This document shows, piece after piece, positions 19,988-30,428 of a stretch of DNA of 50,731 bases (its first letter is position 1; every line of letters starts with the position of its first letter). A program made the translations under genes and the position numbers. Location of the stretch: the NCBI GenBank assembly GCA_009602735.1, contig WELA01007321.1, positions 16,703 to 67,433 on the forward strand, given 5' to 3'. Origin of the DNA: Mesotaenium endlicherianum (lineage: Eukaryota > Streptophyta > Zygnematophyceae > Zygnematales > Mesotaeniaceae). The notes beneath the pieces were generated by a model that was given only the letters and a program-made list of their open reading frames with translations, was not told the DNA's origin and did no database searches.

Positions 19988-21460
19988 ATGGTAAGGACAA
20001 GGTCTCAAACTAGCAACTCCCAAGACATGGAGAACCAGGATAACGAGAATGTCGAAAACCAGGCGGAAAGCCATGTAGCGGGAACCCGTAACTATTCGGA
20101 AGCAGTGGCAGATACTGCAGCTAGAGAGGCTGCAGATGAGGCAGCTGCTATTGCCGCAGTCGCAGCACAGCAAGCTGAGGAGAAGAGAGCCTGATTAGAA
20201 GCTGAACTATTAGCAAAGGCCGTTGAAGATACAGAAAGGACGGAAAGACAGCCAGCTGATGAGCACACTGTCCAGGAACTTATGGCATCAAGGGCCAATG
20301 TTCTGAACCCACCTCCTGCTGTACAACTCAATGTACCCCTAGGTCAAATACGTAACCGGCTGAATGCGGCAGGAATTGCTGCAGGAGGAGCGAGAGGGAT
20401 TGTTGAGGACACTACTCAGCGAGTAGGTGCCAATGCTGCTGCTGCATTTGCTAGACTACCACCCCAGAGTGTAGACTTGGGAGCATTGTTCGTTCAAATG
20501 CAGTCGCAAATGGCGACCATGTATCAGTCCCAACAGGAGGACAAAAGAATCATAATGTCTCTACTGCGGGAAAGAGACCAACTGGGGTCTCAAACCACTA
20601 GTGGTGGTGGCTGAGGGCCTAGTAAGCCCAAGCCGAAACCCCCCCAGGAATATGATCCTGAGGGAAACAGAAAATATTACCTGATCAAGTTTCTCGGGGA
20701 TGTTGAGCAGTGATTGGAGAACTACCCAGAACTGCAAGATTACGAGAAGGTCAGGCACACCGGTGCACTACTGATAGGCAGTGCCGCAGACTGGTGGCTG
20801 AACTAGAAAGGGGAGCGTGAGGCTCCGCAACTCGGTGACCCTGCGTGGGTAGAGTTTGTCGAGAAATTGCATGAGAAGTTTGATGTGATCAACTAGCAGG
20901 AGAAAGCTATCTATGCGATGATCTCCCTGACACTAAAGCAGACCACTTCAGTTGCTGAGTTTGCTCAAAAGTTCGAGGAGAACATGATGAAGCAGCCAGA
21001 CTTGCCAGAACGGTATATGATAGCATATTTCAGGTATGGCTTGAAATCCGAAGTCTCTGGTCATTTCGCTGAGAAGAAGTATGACAAACTGGCTGACTTG
21101 ATCCAGGATGCTGATGCCTGGGATCAGCAGCAGTTCAATCACAAGCGCCAGAGTAATGCTTTGGTGTCTAAGGTTGTCAAAAAGCCCCACGGTTCCTACA
21201 ATGCAATTGAAGGAGACCAGGCTGAGGATGATCAGGGTGATGGATATGAGTATGAGTACAATGCTATTCAGTCTNCAGGTGGTTTTCCTCGAGGCGGCTA
21301 TGGAAGAGGTGGTGGTAGGACTACGCCGAGACCAGTCTCAGCAAAATCGGTTTGCTTCCATTGCCAACAGCCAGGTCACTTCAGAGAGCAGTGTCCGAGC
21401 AAGCACCTCCCAAAAGTCGAGAGAAAAGACCAGCCTTTAAAAGACAGCAACAGTCAGTAA
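19988..21460 (+). pseudogene. Gag of A2 (multiple stops)
   Basis: Same architecture as A1 gag: MVRTRSQTSNS start, Ala/Glu coiled coil, gag domain, RG-rich stretch and CCHC knuckle (CFHCQQPGHFREQC). In-frame stops lie at about 20192 (CGA to TGA), 20612 (TGA, shared with A3), 20712 (TGG to TGA), 20805 (TGG to TAG) and 20894 (CAG to TAG). Most are transitions in CG or CHG context. The N at 21275 replaces seven bases present in A1, losing two codons without changing frame. The frame overlaps protease at -1, with TTTAAAA at 21436-21442. Confidence 0.88.
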
Positions 21461-24400
21461 TCCAGTCTACTGACTGTGAGGATGCTAGAGATAGTGAGTC
21501 GTCACTAGCTGCCCTCGTAGCAGGTATTATGGGTCCTGCTGAACTGCATTCACTATGCATGCCTGACTACCAGATAAAGGAGACCAGCAATATAGACATC
21601 CAAAGAGTGCACACTCTGGATGCTCTTGTTCCACCTGATGTCCAACATTTCTTTGCTAAGTCAGGAGAACAATGCGAAAGTCAAGAAAAGACAGTCCCCC
21701 CTATCCTACTACATTGCATGATTGCTGGTAGGAAGGTGAGGGCATTTGTTGACGGAGGGGCGTCACATACTTTCATCCACAAGGACTTAGCTAAGCGGCT
21801 AAGGTTGCCTACTGTCACTTAAGGGAATAGAAAAATATTCCTTGGAGATGCCTCAAGTATCCCGGGAGGAGTTATAATCAAGCCTATTGAGGTCCAGTTA
21901 GGTTCTGGCATTGCAGTTCTAACTGAAACGCTTACATTTGAGGTACTCAACACTGGCTTTTATGATCTCGTGCTAGGCAGGTCCTGGCTTAATAGACATC
22001 AAGCTGAAGTGTGTTGGAGCAGAGGTACAGTTAAAGTGAGAGGAGCCAGTGATGGGCAGACTGACTTGGCACCCACCAGTGCTCTTCCTCTTGTCCTGTG
22101 TGGATGGCAAATGAAGGAAAAGAAGAGGCTTCCAGAAGGATGCAAGTTGCTGAATGCAATGGAGTTCGTCAAAAGCTGGAACCAGAAGGATGACCGAATG
22201 TTCTGTCTGCTGCTAAGAGAGGTACCTCCTCAACCTGAGGAAGTGGTTGAGAAAAAGGTAAGCCCTCCGGAGCACCCTACTGCTGCAAAAATTGTTGCTC
22301 AGTACACTGATGTATTTAATATGCCTCCAGGACCACCTCCTAAGAGGGAAGTAGATCATAGGATTAATCTATTACCTGGGAGTCAGCCACCTTGGCAACG
22401 TACGTATAGCTTGTCTTATGTGGAGAGCGAGGAGTTGAAAGAACAGATTGCAGAGCTTGAGGAAAATGGTTATATTTCTCCCAGTAAATCACCTTACGGC
22501 GCACCCATCCTATTTGTTAAGAAAAAGGATGGCAGTATGCGGATGTGTGTGGATTACAGAGCCCTGAACAGAATTACAGTAAAGAACAAGTATGCTTTAC
22601 CCAGGATCGAGGACTTGCTTGATACCCTGTCTGGTGCTAAGGTGTTCAGTAAGATAGATCTCAAGAGTGGTTATCATCAAATCAGAATTGCTGAGGGGGA
22701 TGAACACAAGACTGCCTTCCGTACACGTTATGGACACTATGAGTTCAACGTGATGCCATTTGGACTGACTAACGCTCCTGCCACCTTCATGGGTGCTATG
22801 AATGACATTTTCAGACCTTATTTGGATAAGTTTGTGCAAGTTTTCTTGGATGATATTTTAATTTTCTCTAAAGATGAAGCTCAGCACGCTGAACACTTAA
22901 AGACAGTCCAGGACACTCTGAGAGCGAATCACTTATATGCTAAAATGAGCAAGTGTGATTTCTTTAAAGACAGTATTGAATTCTTAGGCCACATTGTCAG
23001 TAAAAAGGGCATCAGCGTGGATCCTAAGAAAGTCCAGACCATAAGGGACTGGCCAGTACCACAGTCTGTCTCTGAAGTTTCCTCGGGTTGGCTAACTACT
23101 ATTGGAGATTTATTGAGAATTCTTCCACAAAGGCCAGTAAATTGACTGACCTTACTAAGAAAGACATGGGGTATGTGTGGGGGGAAGAGCAGCAGGCTGC
23201 CTTCCAGACCCTTAAAGATGCCCTTTGTTCTGCCCCAGTGCTAGCCGTGTATGACCCCAGCAAACCGGTGCAGGTGGTTACTGATGCCTCTGATTTTGCC
23301 ATGGGTGCTATTTTGTTGCAGCCTGCTGACAAAACCACAAAGGATGGTAAGGTACGGCAGGAGTGGCATCCTGTGTTGTATGAGTCTATGAAATTTAATC
23401 CAGCGGAGATTAATTACTCAGTGCATGATAAAGAGCTGCTAGCTATCATTCATGTGCTCAAACAGTGGAGAGCATACTTACATGGTAAAGCTTTTAAGGT
23501 GATTACAGATCATCTAGCTCTGACCCACTTTCAGAAGAAGTCCAAGCTGTCGAGGAGGGAGAACCTCTGGAGCCAGATGCCGGAGCAGTTCCAAGTCCAG
23601 ATCGACCACAAACCAGGGAAGTTGAATCCTGCTGATGCACTCTCTAGAAGACCTGACTTGCAAGAAAGGAACTTTAGTCAGCATGCTGTAGATAAAGTCC
23701 TGTGTGCACTCACTTCACTAATGGTGAAAAAGTCCTTCCTTGAACAACTTAGGAAAGCCTACCTTTCTGACCCAACATTTGAGCCCAGCCCCACTACTGG
23801 TGTGTGTCGTGCTACTGCACTCGGGTATAAGCTTAAGGGAGGGGTATGGGTGACTGAAACCACTTCAGGCAGGTTGAAGCTGGTCATTCCTAACACCTTG
23901 GAAATAAGGTCTCTCTTACTGATTCAAGCGCATGACAGTCTCCTGGGTGGACATTTGGGGCAGGCCAAAACTGTTGGCAAACTGGCAAAACATTATCATT
24001 GGGAGGGGTTACCCCGGGAGGTCTTGAAATATGTCAAGTTCGTGACCAGTGTCAGAGAAATAAGTCTCGGCACACACCACCCGGAGGTCTCTTGCAACCA
24101 CTGCCCATCTCAGCTGGACGGTGGGAAACAATATTCATGGACTGGGTGGTCTCACTACCAAGAACTGCCAATGGGCATGATCCAATACTGGTAGTCGTGG
24201 ATAAACTGACAAAAATGGTCATTTTTATCCCCACAACTGTCAAAGTGACTGCACTCAAAACAGCGAGACAGTTCTACAACCATGTAGTATGCCAACATGG
24301 GCAGCTGACATTTTCTTAGGGCGATTTAGTCAAACTGCATTCTCAGCACCTGTACCTCCCTGGTGTGGTCAAGAAAAAGCTTGGCCCTGTCTGGGTCGGT

Positions 24401-24774
24401 CCATATTCGGTAGTGCGTCGTGTTGGTCAGAATGCTTACAAACTGAACATGTCAGCTGACTACAAAGGTCACCCGGTCTTTAATGTCTCCTTCCTAGAAC
24501 CCTACATCAAAGGTGATATACTGTTCACAGGTCGGTTACCTGTCCAACCGGGACCGACCCCGCTGCCCGGGACGGCGATCCTGAAAAATATGAGGTCGAT
24601 GAGATTTTAGACGCTCGCTCGGTCCGTCGATCGTCTAAATATGTCATGAAGTACCTCATCCGATGGAAGGGTTACGATGCCTCTGGGGACACTTGGGAAT
24701 GTAAAGACCAGCTGACCAATGGCAAAGGGGCGTTGAGACGGTTCCACCTTTGGGCGGCTGGGGCACCGCCCTAA
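21352..24774 (+). pseudogene. Pol of A2: protease, RT, RNase H, integrase (deleted), chromodomain
   Basis: The protease has VDGGASHTFIHKDL and is cut by TAA at about 21820. RT is the best-preserved in the window: one frame from 21970 to 23145 holds [38 protein letters not shown] and [12 protein letters not shown] small deletion near 23078 shifts frame into RNase H (TDASDFAMGAILLQ, HDKELLAIIHVLKQWR). The integrase zinc-binding region is shifted by a 1-base loss near 24040, and most of its catalytic core is deleted near 24310. The C-terminal integrase segment and chromodomain (KYLIRWKGYDASGDTWE, stop at 24772) follow, again with the -1 break before the chromodomain seen in A1. Confidence 0.92.
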
Positions 24775-24827
24775 CTGTCCCTTCAGTAGACATGGGAAGG
24801 TGACAGGAGGTCCTGTCTCCATATAAG

Positions 24828-24838
24828 TTGGAGGGGGA
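24828..24838 (+). other. Polypurine-like tract after the family A chromodomain
   Basis: TTGGAGGGGGA followed by TGTGACAG. The context resembles a polypurine tract plus LTR start, but what follows is not the family A LTR (TGTAATG). It may be an internal tract upstream of ORF3 or the relic of a different LTR. A1 has a decayed equivalent near 14718-14740, and a second similar TTGGAGGGAG lies at about 24886. Confidence 0.4.
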
Positions 24839-25066
24839 TGTGACAGTTAGTGACAGTTGTGACAGGCAGCCCACCTTTAAAATTAAGTTGGAGGGAGTGG
24901 TATTCTTTGATCACCATATTACACACTCAACCTGCGCTTACACTCACTTGCTCTCTAACTCAATTTTCCCTTATATTCACTCACACCAGGTACTCCACAC
25001 TAGGAACTCTCCCGATCGCGTTCCTCTTCATCAAGGGCACTCAGTAGCGGCAAAACATCATGACTT

Positions 25067-25098
25067 CACTAACTGCATTGTGTTTATGACTGAGCAGG
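25067..25098 (+). promoter_or_regulatory. Putative branch point and 3' splice site before ORF3 of A2
   Basis: CACTAAC at 25067-25073, then GAGCAG ending at 25097, with the ORF3 ATG at 25099. Spacing from branch A to AG (25 nt) matches that in A1 (24 nt). A possible donor is CAG then gtactc near 24990. Confidence 0.45.
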
Positions 25099-26249
25099 AT
25101 GACTCAAAAGTCGGAACTCAAGAGGAAGAGAAGGGCGGAAGAGGCACATGCAGAATACTTGCAATTCCGTGGAGACATCGAATCATCCTCCATCTCCGCT
25201 CGGGAATCACAACAACTCCAACAATAGTGGGAGGCACAGAAGAAGAAGGAGGAGGAGGAACAGGCCAGACTGAGGCAGGAAGAACTGGACAAAAAAGCTG
25301 CAGAGGAGGCCAAGAAAGCAGAGGAGGAGAGGCAAGCTGAAGAGAGGCGGAAGCAGCAGGCTGAAGAAGAAGAACAGAGGAGAATCAGCAGCTACCGCTA
25401 CACAGTGCTGGGAAAGGGCTTTGATCTATTGGAGGAGGCCTTCAAATATGCCCAGAGAAGTCGCAGTGAGTCGCAGAAGGAAATCCTCCAGAGGGAAGGG
25501 GAGACATCCGAAAACTTTGACAAGTATATAGAGGTCAGCACGGGGCTCCTCCTCTACCACGATTACGCCACGATGGTAGGATATACAATCAGAGAGGCCA
25601 AGGCAATGGCCCAGGTGAACGAAGCAGGGGCTGTCTCGATTCCTGGTATCTGGGGGGAAGATAGGGTCATCAGGTCGATCCCCATGGACGCGGACGGCTT
25701 CAAGGACTCAACACCCCATAACAGGTTCAAGGCCATGTATAATGAGGTGGAGAGAAAGAGCTGGGAATTCTTGGCCAGGGAAACCAGTCAGTTGGACTTT
25801 GCAGGGCACTGGTACCCTTGTACTCTTAAAAGGACAGACCCTGCCTTCTTCCAAAAGCCCACCGATTGGCGGTGGATGACCATCAACATGAGGGACCAGC
25901 AGAATGTCAGGGCGACGGATGAGAATTTCCCGCCAGACCTAAAGGGGAACATAGTATTGCCCCCTCACATTGCGGCTTGGGACCCAAGATTGGATGGAGT
26001 CAGAGACTGCATGAGCCAAAAGATGCAGGGGGACAGAAGCAGGGCCCGAGAGTCATTCTCAAAAGGGAAGCACGCTTATGCCAAATGGGCAAGTAAGCAG
26101 GGGGAAAAGGACCTCTATGCGGTCCGGACTCAGCAGCCCCCACCAGCACCCAAAAGGGGAAGGTCAGTAGGTTATTCTTTTTCTCGGGAAGAGTTGGAGC
26201 AGCTGACAAAAGAGACCCCAGAAGTCTCAGAGGAACACGGTGACGGCCA
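25099..26249 (+). pseudogene. ORF3 of A2: coiled-coil protein with YRYTV motif, one internal stop
   Basis: About 383 codons in one frame, starting MTQKSELKRKRRAEEA. Residues about 40-95 form a charged coiled coil. SSYRYTVLGKGFDLLEEAF follows, then a non-repetitive region of about 250 residues that looks globular (LLYHDYATMVGYTIREAKAM, SWEFLARETSQLDFAGHWYP, WRWMTINMRDQQN, IAAWDPRLDGV), and a proline/basic segment (PPPAPKRGRS). One in-frame TAG lies at 25225-25227 (CAG to TAG). The end is lost at the junction with the inverted LTR. I recognise no known domain: no zinc knuckle, no gag-type motif, no obvious transmembrane helix. It lies directly downstream of the family A chromodomain. It could be an accessory ORF of family A or the gag of a further element. 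Confidence 0.65.
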
Positions 26250-26569
26250 AATCCACCGCCATCTCCCATCATCCCGAATCGCCATCCATCATATGGATGT
26301 CATTTGGCCATTCATCTAGCATACCACACTTAGATGCATCTCGAGGCAGTTCGCTGCTACCGAGTACGGAAGTCAGCTGCCTGTCAAAGAATGTGTCAGC
26401 AAGCTGACTTAAGCTGACTTGAGCCTGCTGCTTCCGGCTGAGTCATTAAACTGATTATAAATATATAAAGTTCAGCAGACTGACTATTAACTAAAGTTCA
26501 GCAGGCTGAACTTAATTTACTATTACATTTAAATGAATATTATATCTACTAATATACTGATTCATTACA
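26250..26569 (-). repeat. Truncated family A LTR (5' part), minus strand
   Basis: Begins TGTAATGAATCAG at 26569 and runs about 320 bp to GATGGCGGTGGATTTGG at 26250, where the match to the other LTRs stops. This is either the 3' LTR of A3 after an internal deletion or a separate LTR inserted at this point. Confidence 0.85.
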
Positions 26570-27198
26570 TATGATCTACTTCTCTCTTCGAGGGTAGTCC
26601 TGGAGGCATATTAAATACATCCGTGTACTGAGCAACAATTTTTGCAACAGTAGGGTGCTCCGGAGGGCTTACCTTTTTCTCCACCACTTCTTCAGGTTGA
26701 GGAGGTACCTCTCTTAGCAACAAACAGAACATTCTGTCTTCCTTCTGGTTCCAGCTTTTGACGAACTCCATTGCATTCAGCAACTTGCATCCTTCTGGAA
26801 GCCTCTTCTTTTCCTTCAGTTGCCATCCACACAGGACAAGAGGAAGAGCACTGGTGGGTGCCAAGTTAGTCTGCCCATCACTGGCTCCTCTCACTTTAAC
26901 TGTACCTCTGCTCCAACACACTTCAGCTTGATGTCTATTAAGCCAGGACCTGCCTAGCACGAGATCATCAAAGCCAGTGTTGAGTATTTCAAATGTAAGC
27001 GTTTCAATTAGAACTGCAATGCCAGAACCTAACTGGACCTCAATAGGCTTGGTTATAACTCCTCCCGGGATACTTGAGGCATCTCCAAGGAATATTTTTC
27101 TATTCCCTTGGGTGACAGTAGGCAGCCTTAGCCGCTTAACTAAGTCCTTCTGGATAAAAGTATGTGACGCCCCTCCGTCAACAANCGCCCTCACCTTC
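26570..27198 (-). pseudogene. Protease segment of A3 (after the nested solo LTR)
   Basis: The minus strand encodes the protease active-site region VDGGASHTFIQKDL and the linker toward RT ([35 protein letters not shown]), without stops. An ambiguous base (N at 27185) falls just upstream of the active site. The frame stops because RT is absent. Confidence 0.9.
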
Positions 27199-27916
27199 TG
27201 AAATGGATCGACTTACCAAATAGGCGATTAACAATTAATAAAGATCTTTATATCAGCAAGTAATCTTATGGTATTTTCGTTAACTAGTTAAACGGCAAAG
27301 GACAACACACTAGCAGGGAATAATACTCGTAAGTCAAATGCGAGTAAACTAGCATCAATGATGCAAATCAATAAACTCATACATAAGCAAGGTTAGAAGA
27401 CAGTGCGTATCAATGGCTTCTCGCCTTGGATTCAGATCTCTCTCAGTAAGCTGTACAAGAGAGTTGGCCTCGTTTCCGAATGCCGAACTCGAGAGCAATG
27501 CCTAGCATATGTACATGGAATGAGTTTACTGTTCAACGGTCAGTGCGATGGCACCGCCTACCCGGGAGTTAACCACGTTGCTAGGACCTCGGTTAACCAA
27601 ATCCACCGCCATCTCCCATCATCCGAATTGCCATCCATCATAGGGATGTCATGTGGCCATTCATCTAGCATACCACACTTAGATGCATATTGAGGCAGTT
27701 CGCTGCTACCGAGTACGGAAGTCAGCTCGCTATCAAAGAATGTGTCAGCAAGCTGACTTAAGGTGGCCTCAGCCTGCTACTTCCAACCAAGTCGTTAAAC
27801 TGATATTAAGTATAAAGTCCAGCAGACTGATTATTAACTAGAGTTCAGCAGGCTGAACTTATTTAACTATATTATTTAAATGAATATTATATCGACCAGT
27901 ATACTGATTCATTACA
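27199..27916 (-). mobile_element. Solo LTR of family A inside A3
   Basis: 718 bp, TGTAATG to CATTTCA on the minus strand, flanked by a perfect 5-bp duplication CCTTC (27194-27198 and 27917-27921). A1 and A2 have a single uninterrupted GGTAGGAAGGTGAGGGC here. A family A element therefore inserted into another copy of its own family and was then reduced to one LTR. Confidence 0.95.
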
Positions 27917-29674
27917 CCTTCCTACCTGCAATCATGCAATGCAGAAGGATAGGGGGGATTGTCTTTTCCTGACTTTCGCATTGTTCTCCTGACTTAGCAA
28001 AGAAATGTTGGACATCAGGTGGAACAAGAGCATCCAGAGTGTGCACTCTCTGGATGTCTATATTGCTGATGGTCTCCTTTATGTGGTTGTCAGGCATGCA
28101 TAGTGAATCCAGTTCAGCAGGACCCATAATACCTGCTAAGAGGGCAGCTAGTGACGACTCACTATCTCTAGCATCCCCACAGTCAGTAGACTGGATTACT
28201 GACTGTTGCTGTCTTTTAAAGGCAGGTCTTTTCTCTCGACTTTCGGAAGGTGCTTGACTGGACACTGTTCTCTGTAGTGGCCCAATTGCTGGCAATGGAA
28301 GCAAACCGATTTTGCTGAGGTTGGTCTTGGCGTAGTCCTACCACCACCTCTTCCATAGCCGCCTCGAGAGAAACCACCTCTACCTCTAGAAAGTATAGCA
28401 TTATACTCATACTCATATTCATCATCCTGATCATCCTCAGCCTGGTCTCCTTCAATTGCATTGTAGGAACCGTGGGGCTTTTTGACAACCTTAGATAGCA
28501 AAGCATTACTCTGGCGCTTGTGATTGAACTGCTGCTGATCCCAGGCATCAGCATCCTGGATCAAGTCAGCCAGTTTCTCATACTTCTTCTCACCCAAATG
28601 ACGAGAGACTTCGGATTTCAAGCCATACCTGAAATATGCTATCATATACCGTTCTGGCAAGTCTAGCTATTCATCATGTTCTCCTGGAATTTTTGAGCAA
28701 ACTCAGCAATTGAAGTGGTCTGCTTCAGTGTCAGGGAGATCATCGCATAAATAGCTTTCTCCTGCTGGTTGATGACATCAAACTTCTCATGCAACTTCTC
28801 GACAAACTCTACCCACGTAGGGTCACCGAGTTGCCGAGCCTTACGCTCTTCTTTCCAGTAAAGCCACCAGTCTGCGGCACTGCCTTTCAGTAGCGCACCG
28901 GTGTGCCTGACCTTCTCGTAATCTTGCAGTTCTGGGTAGTTCTCCAGCCACTGCTCAACATCCCCGAGAAACTTGATCAGGTAATATTTTCTGTTTCCCT
29001 CAGGATCATATTCCTGGGGGGGTTTCGGCTTGGGCTTACTAGGCCCTCAGCCACCACCACTAGTGGTTTGAGACCCCAGTTGGTCTCTTTCCCGCAGTAG
29101 AGACATTATGATTCTTTTGTCCTCCTGTTGGGACTGATACATGGTCGCCATTTGCGACTGCATTTGAACGAACAATGCTCCCAAGTCTACACTCTGGGGT
29201 GGTAGTCTAGCAAATGCAGCAGCAGCATTGGCACCTACTCGCTGAGTAGTGTCCTCAACAATCCCTCTCGCTCCTCCTGCAGCAATTCCTGCCGCATTCA
29301 GCCGGTCACGTATTTGACCTAGGGGTACATTGAGTTGTACAGCAGGAGGTGGATTTAAAACATTGGCCCTGGATGCCATAAGTTCTTCAACCGTGCGCTC
29401 GTTAGCGGACTGTCCTCCCCTCCTCTCTGTATCTTCAGCAGCTTTTGCTAATTGTTCAGCTTCTACTCTGGCTCTCTCCTCCTCAGCTTGCTGTGTTGCA
29501 ACTGCGGCAATAGCAGCTGCGTCATCTGCAGCCTCTCTAGCTGCAGTATCTGCCACTGCTTCAGAATAGGTACCGGTTCACGGTACATGGCTTACCGCCT
29601 GGTTTTTCGACATTCTCGTTATCCTGGTTTTCCATGTCTCGGGAGTTGCTAGTTTGAGACCTTGTCCTTTCCAT
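27917..29674 (-). pseudogene. Gag and start of protease of A3 (broken)
   Basis: Gag starts at the minus-strand ATG at 29674-29672 (MERTRSQTSNS; A1 and A2 have MVRTRS). An extra A near 29605 shifts the frame. The Ala/Glu coiled coil and QMQSQMATMYQSQQEDKR follow, then TGA at about 29047-29049, at the same codon as in A2, then the gag domain with a 1-base deletion near 28670, and the knuckle CFHCQQLGHYREQC. The -1 overlap with protease is kept and TTTAAAA is present in phase (28214-28220). Protease continues in the -1 frame to MIAGRKV, where the solo LTR interrupts it. Confidence 0.88.
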
Positions 29675-29695
29675 ACAAAGAAGACTGTGATAACT

Positions 29696-29708
29696 GCTCG
29701 GATACCAC
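29696..29708 (-). other. Primer binding site of A3
   Basis: The minus strand reads GTGGTATCCGAGC next to the LTR, one base different from the site in A1 and A2. Confidence 0.8.
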
Positions 29709-30428
29709 TGAAATGAATCGACTTACCAAATAGGTGATTGACAATTAATATAAATCTTTATATCAGGAAGTAATCTTTATGGTATTTTTCGTTAATTGAT
29801 TTAACAGCAAAGGACAACACACTAGCAGTGAATAATACTCGTAAGTCAAATGCAAGTAAACTAGCATCAATAATGCAATCAGTAACTCATACATAAGCAT
29901 GGTTGGAAGACAGTGCGTATCAATGACTTCTAGCCTTGGATTCAGATCTCTCTCAGTAAGCTGTACAAGAGAGTTGGCCTCGTTTTTGAATGCCGAACTC
30001 GAGAGCAATGCCTAGCATACGTACATGGAATGAGTTTTACTGTTCAACGGCGAGTGCGATGGCACCGCCTACCCGGGAGTTACACACGTTGGTAGGACCT
30101 CGGTTAATCAAATCCACCGCCATCTCCCATCATCCCGAATAGCCATCCATCATAGGGATGTCATCTGGCCATTCATCTAGCATATCATACTTAGATGCAT
30201 ATCGAGGCAGTTCGCTGCTACCGAGTACGGAAGTCAGCTGGCTGTCAAAGAATGTGTCAGCAAGCTGACTTAAGTGGACTTCAGCCTGCTGCTTCCGGCT
30301 GAGTCATTAAACTGATATTAAATATAAAGTCCTGCAGACTGATTATCAACTAGAGTTCAGTAGGCTGAACTTAAATAATAGTTATATTTAAATGAATATC
30401 ATATTTACTAATTTACTGATTCATTACA
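29709..30428 (-). repeat. 5' LTR of A3
   Basis: 720 bp; on the minus strand it starts TGTAATGAATCAG at 30428 and ends CATTTCA at 29709, with the primer binding site and gag following in minus orientation. Confidence 0.92.

Larger units (their letters stand above)
19234..26249 (+). mobile_element. Ty3/gypsy chromovirus copy A2 (family A), 3' truncated
   Basis: LTR, primer binding site, gag, pol with chromodomain, and the longest preserved ORF3. It inserted into RT of element B (left flank atgag). It ends abruptly at 26249, where an inverted, truncated family A LTR begins. It is very similar to A1 in pol. The integrase core has a deletion of roughly 400 bp (junction near 24300-24320), and gag carries several stops. 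Confidence 0.9.
26250..30428 (-). mobile_element. Family A copy A3, deletion derivative on the minus strand
   Basis: On the minus strand: 5' LTR (30428-29709), primer binding site, gag, protease (split by a solo family A LTR), then a jump from the protease/RT linker (KREVDH) straight into an LTR start (26569), which is itself truncated at 26250. RT, RNase H, integrase, chromodomain and ORF3 are missing. It sits in the integrase tail of element E (right flank tatcg). Confidence 0.88.

Noticed and set aside
24839-25098. Calling TGTGACAG... a certain LTR of another family
   Set aside because: No primer binding site follows, no second copy or target duplication is visible in the window, and the equivalent region of A1 is too diverged to define ends. 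Kept as an alternative only.
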